From Lepidurus packardi (lineage: Eukaryota; Arthropoda; Branchiopoda; Notostraca; Triopsidae): 64,000 nt of DNA. The notes under the pieces are model-generated. The model searched no databases and was not told the origin of the DNA. It worked only from the letters and a program-made list of their open reading frames with translations. Each line of letters starts with the position of its first letter. The first letter of the stretch is position 1. The position numbers and the translations under genes were made by a program. The DNA lies in contig JAKZAN010000004.1 in NCBI GenBank assembly GCA_023053545.1, positions 8,184,001 to 8,248,000 of the forward strand, read 5' to 3'. Of this stretch, positions 37,501-51,549 are shown in pieces.

Positions 37501-40500
37501 CAAAAGAACTTTGCAGTCAAACGATTCCTCTCTTTTTGGTCCCCAAGAATATTTCCTCCACAACGTCCAAGCTCCAAGTTGTCAGTAGATTCGTAACGTC
37601 TTACGGATAAAAAATAAATAATAGCTAACGGAGCAAAAGATAGTGAAAATTTTCCTCAAGCTGCTTTAAGTTGTGCTTATATAACAGAACTTTTATTAAA
37701 GAAATAAATATAAAAAAATCGAAAAAAAGGTTACTTGGAAGAATTCTCACTAATTTTATGGGGAAGGTGTTACGTGCCAAGAGGCGTAAATCAGATGCAC
37801 CCACTTGTGCAAACATGACCTGCTCAGCAGGAGGCCTTAGTTTTGAGGCACATCAGAGGGAACCATCGTGTTCTCACCTGGAAATGCAATCCGAGCGTCT
37901 TAACTTTCCAACGCTGACATGCACAAGCAACGCAAAAGCATGGAAGAACTTGACTTGGATGCCGAACCACAACCACAAAGTTCCTTTAGATAAACCTCTT
38001 AATCTTTATCTATATATTAGGCTTGACATCTTTTCCTTTGGCTTCTTACCGGGTACTTATGCAACCAACGCATGGTTCTTTCGCAACTTTTTCTAACCCG
38101 CAAAAGGAATCCCATAAAGTAATTTCACTTCTCTTGTTGAGAAAATAATAATTTATTTATCTTTTTTTGTCTTTAAAATGAAATTTTGATGCCTTTTAAC
38201 TGACAGTTTCAAGTCAGATCCGCAATATATGTTGTGTATGTGTATGTACCCCATAGTGTGGGGCACCTTGTGGCGAATTTCCCTGGTGCTCGAGCCCAGC
38301 ACGAGTTCCAGCGACGAGTGATTTGCTCGCCAGGATCGTTCCTCAAGCCTACATAGCTACCTCTAGCCGGTACCAGCACAGTTATAGACGAAGAATATGG
38401 TTGGGTTACCCACTGACAAATTTATAAAGCATAAAGAAAAAAGTGCGTATCCACTCCACAGTCCACAGTAACGTTTCGACTCTACTAGGTGTCTCCAGTC
38501 CAGTATTGCGTCAGGCTAAAAAAATTAAAAGGATCACCTGCTTATAAAAGTCATATAAAGTCCCCAAAAAGGAGTTTAATGTACTGAACAGCGTATCTCC
38601 ATATCTGAACAGAAAAAGCGAGGGAGGACTGCGGGGGCAGAAGATGTACTTGCCAGCAGGTACCAATGGAACACGAATTTGGTCACTTTTGGTAGTGTTC
38701 GCATTATTGCCATGGCATGGGCTGGTTTTTCGCCTGCAAAGGGAGTCCCCTTGGAGGTCGTGGGCATCGCTTGTTGACTGACAAACTCAGCATGCCAGCT
38801 CTGTGCAAGGGGTCCAGTATGAGCTAGCGTTTTCATCGGTGACCTGTGCCCGAGTCACTCTACATCATCTATAGGCAGGGCCCACGCGAGCCACAAGGTA
38901 TAAGATGCCCAGGTTTCGACCCCCGACTGCGTCCTAAACTCAAGATGAATGGCTTGAGCCATCTCAGAGGCATTCTCTCTTGCTCTTTCTCTCCCGAATA
39001 CGTCCCCAGCTAGAAATATAAGACTCCCAACAATTCGCTCCAAGACATCTTCCCGATCTTCCTCTGGCGATCACTCCTCAAAACTTTGAGGCCATACTGA
39101 CTGACATCTTCAAGCTTTTACACACGGACACACATACACCACGCATTCACATCTCCAAAGGAATCATACAAACTTTCTCTTATTTTCTGTCTCTTTTTTT
39201 GGATATTTCTATCATTAAAAATAGTATTGAAAAATACATTCGACGGAAAAATCCAAGATCAGTCATGATCATTCTGATCGTTTGGGGAGGCCTTCCGACG
39301 GTAGGGGATTACAGAACGGGTCAGTTACGGGAGAAAACGAAAAAGCAGTATCAGTGAATATTTTAAAATGAAATGCTAAATACTCTTCGGGCTACTTATG
39401 GATGCAGCTGCACAGAAATTTTTCTTGGATCGTTTACTTGCTTATTGCCACCTTTGTGGCTGTTTCAGGTGTCGAAGCTAATGTGTGTGGGAGGCTATAT
39501 GAGCGGAACCCCTGCATGATTTTTCAAGGTGTGCTTATAAGTCCCCCCCCCCCTCCCCCCCTAAAGACAGCAACAAAAAAAGGCGAAAAAGGTGGAGGTA
39601 ATGTACGAGGCAGAGGGCTCAAACCTGGCCCTTGCACACTGGGGGTCACGTCTAGTGCTGATCGTAAATAATTGTTTGTCTGTAAGCCCTGCTGGGTCCA
39701 AGCCAAACAAACTTGTATGCATGTGGATGCTCTCTTATATATCTCTGGTGAGAGAGAAAACTCCAACTCCCAAACGCGAAAAAAGAAAACGTTATTAAAA
39801 AAAAAGTAGAAAGAAGGCCCATCTTTTTCGTTTTTTGTTCCCCTTCAACGAAGACGGCTAACACGAAACTTTAAATAAACATTACATTCTAGAGAGCTTG
39901 GGCTAATACTAAAAATAAAAAATAAAAATATAGAAAAGTTTGTTGCATGAAATCTGCTCTGGGCCTTCAGCTAAAGCTTATTACAGTCCCGGACTCTATA
40001 AATGATAATCGTTTCTAAGATTTTGCCCCGCGAAGAGAACTCGTGATTCTTCCTATGGAACTGCTCAAGTAGTTGAGAAAGGATTTTACAATAAAAAAAA
40101 ATAAACAAAACGAAAGAAAGGGTTTTCTCTATGGTATTATATATTCTATATACTCCGGAGTGCCCGCAAGTAAAAGTTCTTTGGGTAAACCTACTAATTA
40201 ATGCCAATGAACAGGTTTTCTATCTTGGCGGCACGAAGAGTGTCCATAGGCGGACAAACAGGGAGGTTCCGGGCTTATGGAGATAATGATTCCGTGTCCG
40301 ATTCAATCGACACCCTGACTGGGGAAACAACTCCGAAGTGAATCAAAGCTCTGCGATAGCACAAAGTACCCATAGCAACTTGCTGCTGCTTGCTGCTCCA
40401 ACATAGATTTGTGATTCAAATGAACGGGAACCGACAGACAACTCCAATGGAAGTCTAATGGAGGAATGGCCCAGGTGCCGACAAACACAATCCGAGCCAC

Positions 40501-40842
40501 TTCAAAGGCATTTGCTTTGCCCACGCCATAATGTAACCATCCATAACTTAGGAGTTAATACGAGCATTATCTCCGCTTCGAAAACGATATCAAGAACTGG
40601 CCCCGTTGCTTCATTTCTTACGCAAATGGTATTCTCAAATGATCGTATAAAGTCTTCTTTTTATAATATTTGCATTATTGACCAATACCCGAAGAAACTA
40701 TTAATGCAGTGGCCAGTACTGCACTAGACTACCCAGAATGTACAGGGTTTATTTTATATACAAATTTACTATGAAATATTTACTGTAAAGTTAAAACGAA
40801 AATCGAGAATAGGAATAGAAATGCCTATTTCGAGCTAATTCA

Positions 40843-40963
40843 GTGTTGTAAGATTCATTATTGTAAAATTTCATTGATGTAAAATTCATTCTTGTAAAAT
40901 CCATTTTAGCAAAATTCATTCTTGGAAAATCCATTACAGCAGAATTCATCCTTGCAAAATTAT
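40843..40963. repeat. 15-bp minisatellite with alternating units
   Basis: About eight copies of a 15-base unit. In the central part, ATTCATTCTTG(T/G)AAA alternates with ATCCATT..AGCA.A, so the true period there is 30 bases. Because the unit is a multiple of 3, the minus strand reads as a repeated five-residue pattern (RMNFA/KMDFT), but this open frame is a by-product of the repeat. Confidence 0.7.
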
Positions 40964-43900
40964 TTACTAAGATTTGTAAAACTTCAAAATACAACACTGC
41001 AAACGCCGTTTAAAATTAGTAGTGCTTACAAACATTGCATATATTTACTGTCGAATAACAATGGACTCTTTACAGTGTACTTGTAACTTCGCAGGCTTGA
41101 AAGCGGTAAGATAAGACTTGTCACAGATATTGTACCGACAAGTGTCCAACAAGTTCGGGATCTTGGAACTTGGAGGGACGTCACAAGGCAATGAGGACTC
41201 CGAAGAAGTCCTAAGAAGAGAAGCGAAAGGATGTTTCAACCGCAATTGTGCGGTGGATCCAAGCCCCGAGAGCTCGTGATGGATGCGGCGGCACGGTCCC
41301 GTCAAGGTAAAGCAAGCAGTACCTTCGATTGTGATTACTCGCGCTCTGGGATGCCGCCATACATCTTCCTCCATGTTGACACAAAAAGGTCCGGTCCCAA
41401 AAGCGCTAGCCCTGATTTTTACGACGAACTTTTATATATTTTCCACCCCCTCCTGATTGTTAAGAGAAATCCACCCCGAAAAACCTTCGGCTTCTACTTT
41501 TCCGTCTCGTGTAACTCGTCTAGACGGTACAACGTGGGAGCAAGAGTCCCCCAACAACCAAAAACTCACTTCAATCCATCTCTTTAAATTAACTGATGAC
41601 TACACAGTTAACTTCTAAGGTAGAAAATAAAAGGTTAATAAAGCACTTTTGTTCATCAACAATACAAGTTAAACTCAAGTTCCAAAACTCTTCCGTTCCT
41701 TACGAGGCTCGCGGGCGAAAAACGTCCAACAAGTGGCTGCAGCGATTCAAAAGAATGCGAAACATTCCTAAAGACAATGATGCTCCTGGTTTCGGGTTAA
41801 GGCAAAAACTTTGGGATCCCATCAGTTCTGGAATGTTCTACCCCAATGTCCGAAGTATCAGGCATCGGCAGCCACTGGTTTACCTGCCAAAACGAACATC
41901 AACCACAAGTGGTTCGAAAACGTTTATAGAAACAGATACTTCCTCAATCCAAAGAACTCGGTGAGGTGAGGTTAAAAGTTTTTCCTTGAAGGAAATATTA
42001 AGGGGTAATTACTCGAACAAAAACATCCAAACAAGTATTTCGAACCAGCAGGCAAAAAAAAAATGAAAAGAAATAGAAGAATTCCAAAGGGTGCGAGTTC
42101 TGGAGAGTTTTTGAACCAAGATAACAAAGCACAAGGGCATTGAGATGCTCTACTAAGTACACTACGGTAACTTTGGTCAGGATTTTTTTCTCAATTCCTT
42201 GAAAAATCCAGCACTGTCGGTTGGAACTCGACCGTGAGTTAAGAGAGTTACGATGGGCGCAAATTACAGGGTAAGTGACGCCCCGAACCGAAGTTTAAAA
42301 GAGTTGGAAGGTTATGATCTTGGTGCCTGAGCCTCTCGTTCTCGCACACTCCCACCTTTCAGCAAGCGAACATCTCACGGGTTTGGGCAATGGCCATGGC
42401 GTCCCCTTAAACAACTCCAACACACGCCAACACTTACCGAGCACACGTCTCTCCAATTATCTTGGCCATGTGCAGCCCATCAACGCTCCTCTTGCCAAAC
42501 TTTTACAGGCAAGTCCAGCTATTCCTATAGGCAAACGACGATTATTATACCAGTCGTTACAACAGAACCCTTTCATCAGCCCGACTCGAGAGCCCCCAAA
42601 AAGCCAGAATTCAAAACTCGAAACTCGCGGTCAAAAACTGGACTTGAGTTCCACTTCAGCCGCTAAGATTCCTCGGAAACAATACATAATAATTTACACA
42701 ACGAAAACAAAAATCATAGCTGTAAATTTGAACTCATCTTCAATGCTTGGAATCCACTAAAACGTTCATTAATCAAGTACGTGTACTACAGACTCATTAA
42801 TCAGGAGGAGGGATAAAGCACTACTGCTAACATTGTCCTCCTCTTGACACTTTGACCCTCAATGAACACCGTAATCATTGCGGCTTGGTAATAAGTGATT
42901 TTAGCCAAAGTTACCTCGTTGCTATTAAAAATAGAAGATTAATGAAGAACCTGGATGCTAAACGTTATACAGTCACGAGCGAAATGAGAATCTCCTAAAT
43001 GGTTTAAAAGATGGTTCATTACATTGATCCCTCCTTGTTTAATCTATTAGCTCTTTTGTGCTTGAAAGAGGTTTTTCAAGCACAAAGAGTGTATACATAC
43101 AAAGGTCTTTGGGAAACAATAGGAGGCGTTTTGGGAGGATGGGTCTCGAAAAACTTACCGGAAAATGAGGGGGCAAAAGGAAAAGCTTTGGAACTTGAAA
43201 ACCCTTCATTTTCGCCTCTTTTTCAGCCTACATGACCGCGCAAATAACCCTTAACTAGTTGAAAAAGGGAAGTACTCTACGGTTCTGTCAGTTCTTCCAA
43301 GTGAAAGAGAAAAGCTTCTCCAGAAAGGGAATCCGACTCTATACGGACTCCTATTGGTCAATAGTCCTTCCATTGGTCAATCCACAGCTATAACTCGCCA
43401 TACAATGAGCTGAAAAGGTAAACGTTTTGGGTTGTAAGCACAGACATCAAGTTTCACGTCTTGTTTTTCAAACCAGCTACGTCTTATGTTTTTACCTTAT
43501 AAGCGGCTTTACTAGAGCACCGACAGTCAGCTGTAAGGCAAGCGTTTTAACATGATTAAAAGAAACTTTGCAATACCTTAACTTTATCCCTTTCGGAGCG
43601 AACGAAATATTTTGAACCGTTTTTCCTTTGGTTTCCTAAGATGATTTGCGCTCCAAACCTTTGTGCAGAACATTATATTTTTCTACAAAGAGCAGTTTGA
43701 AGTTCTGTGCGAATAGAAAGAGGAATATAAACTTTCATTGAATACAAACTGAAAAGTGGCAAGCTTCGTCTGGAATTATTTGGTAGTAATGCGTTACCGT
43801 TGACCGTATGCATTCCAAAGGCAAACGGAACGTGTGGATAAATAAGTCAAATAAAAAGGGAACTTAAGAATGCACTTTTAGACTTCACGCTTAGAGCTAT

Positions 43901-45614
43901 TGCAAATCACAGGCGACTAATGTCACCTCACGTCGTAACAAACGTGTGGTCATTCATCGCCAACAAAAAAAGAAAAAGAAAAGTTGTTTAGGTTCTGAGG
44001 CAAACACAGCGCAACTTTGCTTTAACCCTGCTCTGTGAATTAAATTTAAGCATATGCAGTCACTACAGAATCTTAAAAAGAAGAAAACATGCTTTAGCTC
44101 ACCTAAATTCCAATTCGTACAGATTCCCACACAGCTAATGTATAAAAACATGCCTTAAAACTGCCAAGAATGCAAAACTGCCCAACGCCACGTGCCACCA
44201 AAGCAGGCGGTCTAAGGTTTTCACCGAGTTTGTTGGTATTACAACAAGAAAAGTGCATGTTGAGAACAAAAAAATCGCTTTCAGATCAGATTACAGATCA
44301 GATTTCAGATTACACTAACAGGAATCAATATTCATATTACAAATACACATTTCATACAACTACAGTTATCACATTCACACTGAATGATCATATACACATT
44401 TAGTTAACAGTGAACCAATGTATGGTGTATACGTACTAAATTATAAGCAAATTCACCAAATAAGGAAGATAAATATATACAAATTTATTAAATTAACAAT
44501 GTTAATTTAATAACATTTTATAATTTTATAAATAATTATCGTGCACAATACTCCTGAATGCTTCTAGATATGAGTTTAATTTTGACTTTGCGATATTCTT
44601 TAAGGTAGTGAAGCTTAGGTTTAATTCTTGACTAACATCCAAATATAATTAGTGTATATTACTTCCACTATGAAGTTCCTTGGGGTCCTCGCTTTCCTAC
44701 TTGAAATGAGCTCAACAGAGGGTTGGGCTCTCATTTCTTTCCTCTCTAACCCCATACACACCTACAAGTTAGAAAATTTCGCTCTAAAGACTACAATTGT
44801 CAGACATTCTGAGTCTTAGTACCAGAATTAAAGGCTCCAGAACTTTAGAAACAGCTCTGTTTCAACCTTTCCAACATCCTCTTGACCGTTTCTGCTCGCA
44901 CTTCCAACAATTTTCCAGGGGTCTTAATTAGCCTTCGCGTTTTCGTTAATAAGCTTCCGGTGTGTGTGTCTACACCGCCCAATGGAGCAGAACGGAGTGC
45001 TTTTAACTCGAAAAATATCCCTAGCAAGAGGAAATAATTTCAAATAAAGTCCTGATACTTTTTCAAGACTCCTTTCACCCAATAACCCCCTCCCTTGATG
45101 TTCTTTCTCGTCACCGCCTTCTCCTTGTTCTGCGCCAAGAACCTTGATGATGAGCAGACGCTCCTCACCTGGCCAAACCCCAAGAGTCTCTCTCTTTCTC
45201 TCTCCTCTTTTGGTCAAATAACAAGTACAAGGTAAAAACACCAACTAGAGCCAGAAAAACCCGCCGACGCAAAAAGAAAGAAAAAACTCCAAACGACCAT
45301 TCCAAATTATCCTAACTCATTCCCAGCCAGCTAACTAGAAGGGGGATGATACCACCTCCGAAAGACTGGTTGTGACCAGCATCCCATAATCAGTCCTAAT
45401 GAAACATTCCTCATTAACAAAAAAAATATCCCTTTGATAAAAAAAGCCAGGCCTACTGGAGTTTCAATGGCAGATCTCTCGAAATGAATGTGTGTTTTTT
45501 TAGTTTTAAGAAAATAAATTGTCTACTTTTCAGATAATAATAAAAAATGGCTTATAGATTTAAAGCATATGTATACCCCAATGCAATATACTCTTTCACT
45601 CGGCGCTACGGACG

Positions 45615-45639
45615 CCCCCCCCCCCCCCCCCCCCCCCCC
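45615..45639. repeat. C-homopolymer tract
   Basis: A run of 25 C, preceded by GGACG and followed by TGCCACT. On the minus strand it is a G-tract able to form a quadruplex. Its exact length is uncertain in any assembly. Confidence 0.8.
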
Positions 45640-48600
45640 TGCCACTAAAAAGGCCCCAGAGCCAAGGCAAAGCCCATATATCACTCCAGCAATACGCTGA
45701 CAACCTGTAATTTCCTTTGAACCTTTGTAGCTTTTTCTAAAAGGTAAAAGAGGCTCTCTTATTCTTTCTTTCTTTCCACTTTTTTTTTTTTTTGCTCAGC
45801 AAAGCCCGTGGCACTTCTCTGAGCGAATAAGTGTGGCTGCCGGGAGTGCTGTTAGTTAGTGTCTTTGGGTAGAAGGGGCTTTAGCGATTTATATAGAGGG
45901 AATTCCTATGCAATACCTGTTCCTCGGACTTCGTCTCAATATCTGTCTGATAGATACGGCGTGCCAAAGGTACTTTCTTTCTTCTTTTCTTTCAAAGGAA
46001 ATGGACTGCCACATAAAGTATCGAAAACATGGAGCTTTATAAACCTTTTCGCCCTCCCTCCCTTCCTCCCAATAAGCTATGAACTTTTTCTACTCCCCCC
46101 GTTTGAAAATTTTGTTTTCCCTCGCTATAAAACCATGTCGCTGTCTTTTTTCCCTCCATTTTCACCCAAGTTCCCGCGTCCAATTTCTAAGCAAATAGTT
46201 GTGGAACCAGAGGCTTATCCTTTTAGTGCTGGACCGTGGCCGGTTCTTTGCCTGTGCTCAAGCAATTAGCTCGAAAACCATCATAGCCTCGTAAAAACGT
46301 CCAGCATCACGCACACAAGGGTTTCCACTATTAAAGCACCTGGCCAGATTCAATACCAGCCAAGTTTAACCGACTCAATTTCGACAAATTTGCCAGAATT
46401 TCGCCTAAGCCCATCCAAAACTTCCGAAACTTTTCTAAAAAATTCAGAATGTATTATTATTAATCATTATTATCACTTTCATTGTTAGCATTATTATTGA
46501 AAAAATATATTGTGATTAATATGAGTATTCTTATCATCATTATTATTATTATTTTTGGAAGAAAAAGAAAATGCAATTTTTTTTACCTTGTGGGATCAGT
46601 CATAAGGGGCTTCGGTATACCCAAGAGTCGAGTTGGGAGACTGGAGAGTTGGGATTTTGAGGTTCTCTCCCTCTTTGACGTTCGTCCGTGATAACGACAA
46701 GCTGGCGTAATCTGGCTCGCTCAATTATCATTTTGGTTAGCAAATGAGGGAATATAGCCTAACTTACGAGCGTCTCATTTGCTGAGAAAGCTTCTCCCTG
46801 GTCTTTCCTTGCTACCTTATGTGATGTCTCCTTCGTGCCGCCTACCGACTAGCACACAGACACACACCAGGACTTGCTCACTCTCCTCCATCCTCTATAC
46901 TCACTTCTCTCTAAAGTTAAGGCAAACTCGATAACGATCCATTGCTCGGGACTTCAAAAGCATCCTCAATTTCCCACGGGATTCACTCTTACACCTTTAG
47001 CATCCACCGAAATGAGCATTACTGCTGCTCTTCGCTTACTGCCTAGTAATTCGGCAGCGCCACTTTGGGGTTCTAATACCGGGTTTCTATCAAATCCTCA
47101 TTACTTGCCAGCTTTAAACTGTGAAGAAAGAAGCGCATTAATATGCGGAATTCATTCACACACAGCTGTGAGCCAGTGCACAATGCTAAGAAACAAAACA
47201 AAAAATCATTTTGTCTCCACAGGATCAAGATCATTAACATCTAGAATCACCTGATAATGAGACGTTCTTTCCTTTTATTTTCAAATATCAGACAAGTTCC
47301 AAATGCGGATCACGTTTTTCTTCTACCCAAGACTAATTAGAAACCGTGGAGACCCAGCCATCGTGCTTCCCAGGGATCTTAATGAGGTATTATATACCAT
47401 ATACCCAGACCGCGTTCTACAATCTAAATCCAGTTGTCGCCAGCTCCGTACCACGGCAACCTTTGACCCCAGGTGGCGGTTTCTGGAACTGTTTGCTATG
47501 GCACTCAGTATGACGTTTTCGTCTTTTCGAACGTTTTCGTTTGATCAATAGGACCAACAGCAAACAAAAGATCACGAGGGGGCTCATTCCAGTAAGCGTG
47601 GTTGTCATGGGGAATTCCCCACCCCAAACAACGTCTAAAATAACCACAGAATAAGTAAAAAGGCAACTCCTAGGCCTTTGGTGATAAGTTTGGAAAATTT
47701 CCAGAAGTTTTCGCTAATTAAAAACTTTGCAAGCCAGCAAAAACAATGAGTGTGTCATCAGCTGCATCTTCGTTGTCTGTCAACGGCATGTACACGTTCA
47801 GTTCGGCGCCTCGCGTCCTCCGTCCGCCGTTACATTGGCACCTAGCCACCTTACACAGGTAAGTCTTCAAAGTAAACAACATGTGCCTCGTCAGGCCTTT
47901 TGCTAATGAGCTGAGAAGCAGCGGCAGCACAACCTAAAGCAATAGCCAGACCGTGACAAAAGAATCCAATTTACAGTTTGCTGCCCAAAGTCTGAGAAAT
48001 TAACGACAAGGAGTCGCTTCTTCCACCTGAACCCGACCACGACCACGCCGACCCACCTAAATTGGCCTCGTACGAAACACACATACGCACACGGAGGGAC
48101 AGAGCGAGAGCCGAGCCGAGTTGGACTTTTTCTCACGTTCTTATCGCCGCGGCTAAAAGGGAACGAGAACGAGACGCCGGGAAATCGATAGCGATCCACC
48201 ATAAAACGGGGTGTAAACGAGCCTCAAAAGGGACTGACGACGCACCAAGTACCCGAATTCTCTACACGAGGCCGACTCTGGGCCAATTCTGACCTAAATT
48301 ACCCAAATAGTCCCCCCTTTAAACCGACAACTAATAGAAATAGAAAAATTACGATTGACGTGCTCTAAACTCGAGCTAATCATCCTGAGTAGCAGGCAAT
48401 GTCTCGACTTCAGTTTTTAATATCCTTTTCTCAGCGCAGAAAGATAATCACATCTTTTCTTCTTTTTCTACAAAAATAATTCAAAATCTTGACAAGAAAG
48501 AGAATGAATTTGTGTCTTTAATGGTTTCGCTTCAAGCAACACATAATTTAGAGCGTTCAGAAATTCGGGGTAAAATGAGTAATGTCAAATTTCCGTGCTT

Positions 48601-49488
48601 GGTTAACACGGAACGCTCGCGATGCTGTCTACATACAATATCAAAGTACATTAAGCTAGGCAGCAATATAGGAAAACACCAAGATTGGATTAAATAACGA
48701 ACCCTGGCACGGACATAGCTGTCTCATAAATCGCCACTAACCTTGAGCTTTTTTTCTCTGTTTTTTGTCGTCCTCCAAAATAGTATCGACATGTGTTGAA
48801 CCTATCTATTTATGTGACCAACCCCCAGCTCTATACCATACTGTATAAGAGACCCCCCCACTTTTTCGCCCGAGCTTATTTATCCTCGATGCGATAAGTT
48901 TCATAGTCTCCGAAAATAACGCTAAAGCAACACCCTTTTGTGGCAGATAAAAGGTGATCACTGAACGGGACACAGGGCGCAAAAGCAAAACAACGCAGGC
49001 GTAACGAAATTCCAGGTGTGGCTTTGCCGTGTAGTGTCCTGTGTATATAACTTACACGCAAAGCTAACTCCGCACAGAGAAAATACCCCGCATAGTTGTT
49101 GTTTCAGTGTATGTCTGTCCGAGCGTTGGACGACTGGGGGGCTAGGGAAAAACTTTCGCCCGACAACTCCCCCAGACGAGGGAGGATCCGCACGTGATCT
49201 CAAGGAGGATCTCCGTCAAACACTTGGTGATTTTACCTTTACTGCGCTTGAAGTCAGGTATATGCAATTCTTGGTCGTGATAGGGCGCAATTCAAAATTC
49301 ATCATCTCATGATCAAGAAACCAGTGCCCTTGCTCCGTACTTGATGTAAAAGTCATGACTCGAACGTGCTGGAATCAGAGGAATCGTGACCCCGGATTGC
49401 GGCTCGGTCTTGGATCTAACAATGCCGTCGCCAGTATTCAACAAGACATGGTTGGGTCTGGGATGCTCAAGCCGGCTACCCACGAACT

Positions 49489-51162
49489 ATGTTTCCCGTC
49501 TGGGTCCCCGAACCTCCTAGTTTGTATCTAGTGAGTCGGACCGCCGTTGAAGAGATTTTCCGCAGTTGGAATAGGAGCAAGCACGTGCAGTCTAGAGATC
49601 CCTTACCACAAATTGTAGAAACCCCGTATACCCCAATTCAGTCCCAAACCCCGGATTACCACCCTTCAGTAATCCCCGACTCGGCTGACGATTCAATCGA
49701 CCGGCCTAACGATCTTTCCGAGGAGGGTCGAGTGGTCGAGAAAAAGAGACTCAAGAAAAATCGCAGCAAGCAGCGTTCAATGAACGGCTTTGCAAAAAAA
49801 ATCGGTAACCGCTCCCTGTCTTCGACCACTTCCAGTGATTCAACAAGCGGCCACAAAACGGACGACTCCAGCAAGTTGCCAATGTTGATGCCCAAGATCA
49901 ATAGCGTCCATTTCAACCCGCAAGGCGAAAACTACACGCGACTGCCTCAAGCGGGTCCACCGACCAGTCCTCCAAACGACCGCAAAAGATTCGTTACTGT
50001 ATTTAGACCCCAAAGCGTGTTTCCCTACCCTCCACCATTGCTACCTGGTCAATACCAACAAAGCGATTCACCTCCCAATACCTATTCGTTTTTCAGTCAT
50101 CCGCGGTCCTTTGAGCCGCCCCCAGGCCTACGGAATAAGGAACGCCTTCAAGCAGCGCACTCGACCGTCTATCCTGGGGCGACCAACTTAGCCGGAAGGC
50201 GTGATTGGGACCTCAGCATCCTGCGGCGCAGTTATGGTGATAGAGGTCCTAGTCGATCTCCCGAACGCTCCGAAGGCCTGTAAGTATTGCCTTTTATCTT
50301 AGAAGACTTTTTTCCCATACGATCTTGGACGATCTTTTTCTTTGGCAATCCGACACAACTGCTAGCTATTATTTCTGCCTGGCGTGGCAAGTTGCCGTTC
50401 AATAGCTTGATTAATAAGTTAAGTCACTATCCGAACGGGAAACAGAGACAACATATTGCATGGGTATTAAAAGAAAAAAATTGACTCTCATAGCCACATG
50501 GCCTCGTGTATGTGAGTCTTACGAGTTGCTTAGCAACCGAGGCATTTACTTCCGAGCTAACTCTTGGTGAAATATAGTTTTATACTCCATCAATAAACTA
50601 ATTTGCCAAATCCTAAAACCCTTTCACAAACAACCCACTCTGATAAATTGCCACAGGAACAAAAAACAATGATAAAAATAAAAGTCAACTCAACTCTGAC
50701 CTTTGTTTCTGTTTTTATTTCCTTAGAAACGACAGCCGCAATTACTCCAACGGATTTCCTCTGAGTACTGATGTAAGTTTAGAACCTCATTTCGGGACCT
50801 TCTTGGCGGTGTTTGTTTAACCTTGAAACATGCTAAAAATGAAAAGAAATACTGTCACGACAAAGTTCGTAGCAGACAATGTAGCTTGCTTCTATTTCTA
50901 CCCTATACCTTACCCTTCGACTGTATTACTGTTTAACAATGCATGTTACCATACAGGAACGTCCGCACGGACTTCCTCCTTGGAACCCTTACTTTGCCTA
51001 CGCTCGCCTGCTCTCCCAGGTATGCTCCGGCGTAACTTAACGTGTCTAATCCTTTCTTTCCTCCTCTCAAACGACTGCGGCACTCCACAGCCCCCCGCCA
51101 TTCCCCGAATGCAATTGCAAGGCGTGGATTGTCCCTATTACACCCCACCTAATCAATCTTAG
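49489..51162 (+). CDS. Uncharacterised Ser/Pro-rich protein, four exons
   Basis: The family is not recognised. Exons 49489-50279, 50727-50772, 50957-51019 and 51091-51162 join in perfect phase, with donors GTAAGT, GTAAGT and GTATGC and acceptors TTTCCTTAG, CATACAG and CTCCACAG. The product is 323 residues ending MQLQGVDCPYYTPPNQS. The first exon encodes a hydrophilic, Ser/Pro/Asp-rich protein with a basic, nuclear-localisation-like stretch at residues 85-96 (KKRLKKNRSKQR). It also has proline-rich segments and a DWDLSILRRSYGDRG block. The third exon reads ERPHGLPPWNPYFAYARLLS. The start is uncertain: the frame is open upstream to 49420, and coding-like frames at 49107-49256 (ending at a CAG|GTATAT donor) and about 49330-49480 may be earlier exons. 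It lies 5' of, and on the same strand as, the RSPH3-like gene, with about 390 bases between. Confidence 0.65.
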
Positions 51163-51549
51163 GCTTCTTTTCTCCCCATTTTCATATAAATGTACATCAA
51201 AAGCTAAACTCGCATATTTAACCCGTAGCAAGTTTACCCTCGCTTTATTTACGGGGATCGAAGCCCTACACACCTGGCAATCGACGTGTTTGACGTCATG
51301 ACATGTGCATGCTAAGAAAGGGAATTCCCTGGCCACTTGTAATACGGTTCGTTTTCGTGTCACTATGCTATGGGACACTCCTTTAACCATTATAGCTCCC
51401 GAGGAGTAGCATGTTGAGCACTCGTTTAGGAGTTGTGCAGCAATTAAAGTGTGGTTTTGTTAGTGTACGGAGTATTTCCTGGACGCTTTATGTTATGCGT
51501 ATAAGGGAATCTTCAGAAAAAAATATGAAAAGGGCTTTGATATTGTTAG

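Larger units (their letters stand above)
28629..49400. other. Long intergenic stretch with repeats and no recognised gene
   Basis: About 21 kb without assignable coding sequence. Content noted: a 131-base foldback at 29850-29980, an AT-rich repeat region at 31300-31860 with a small inverted-repeat element, and octamers at 33255, 34104, 36597, 37208 and 40668 (reverse). It also holds a (CA)n run near 36404-36420, a 15-base minisatellite at 40843-40963, a GATCAGATTACA-type microrepeat at 44281-44314, a C-run at 45615-45639 and a (TTA)n-rich patch at about 46450-46553. TATA-like TATATAA motifs occur near 32263, 33784 and 36470 without downstream genes. Confidence 0.5.

Noticed and set aside
41596-41964. 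122-codon open frame rich in basic residues
   Set aside because: No family resemblance, no splice or promoter context, and length within what chance allows here.
46874-47254. 126-codon open frame
   Set aside because: Composition is ordinary and no domain or context supports translation.
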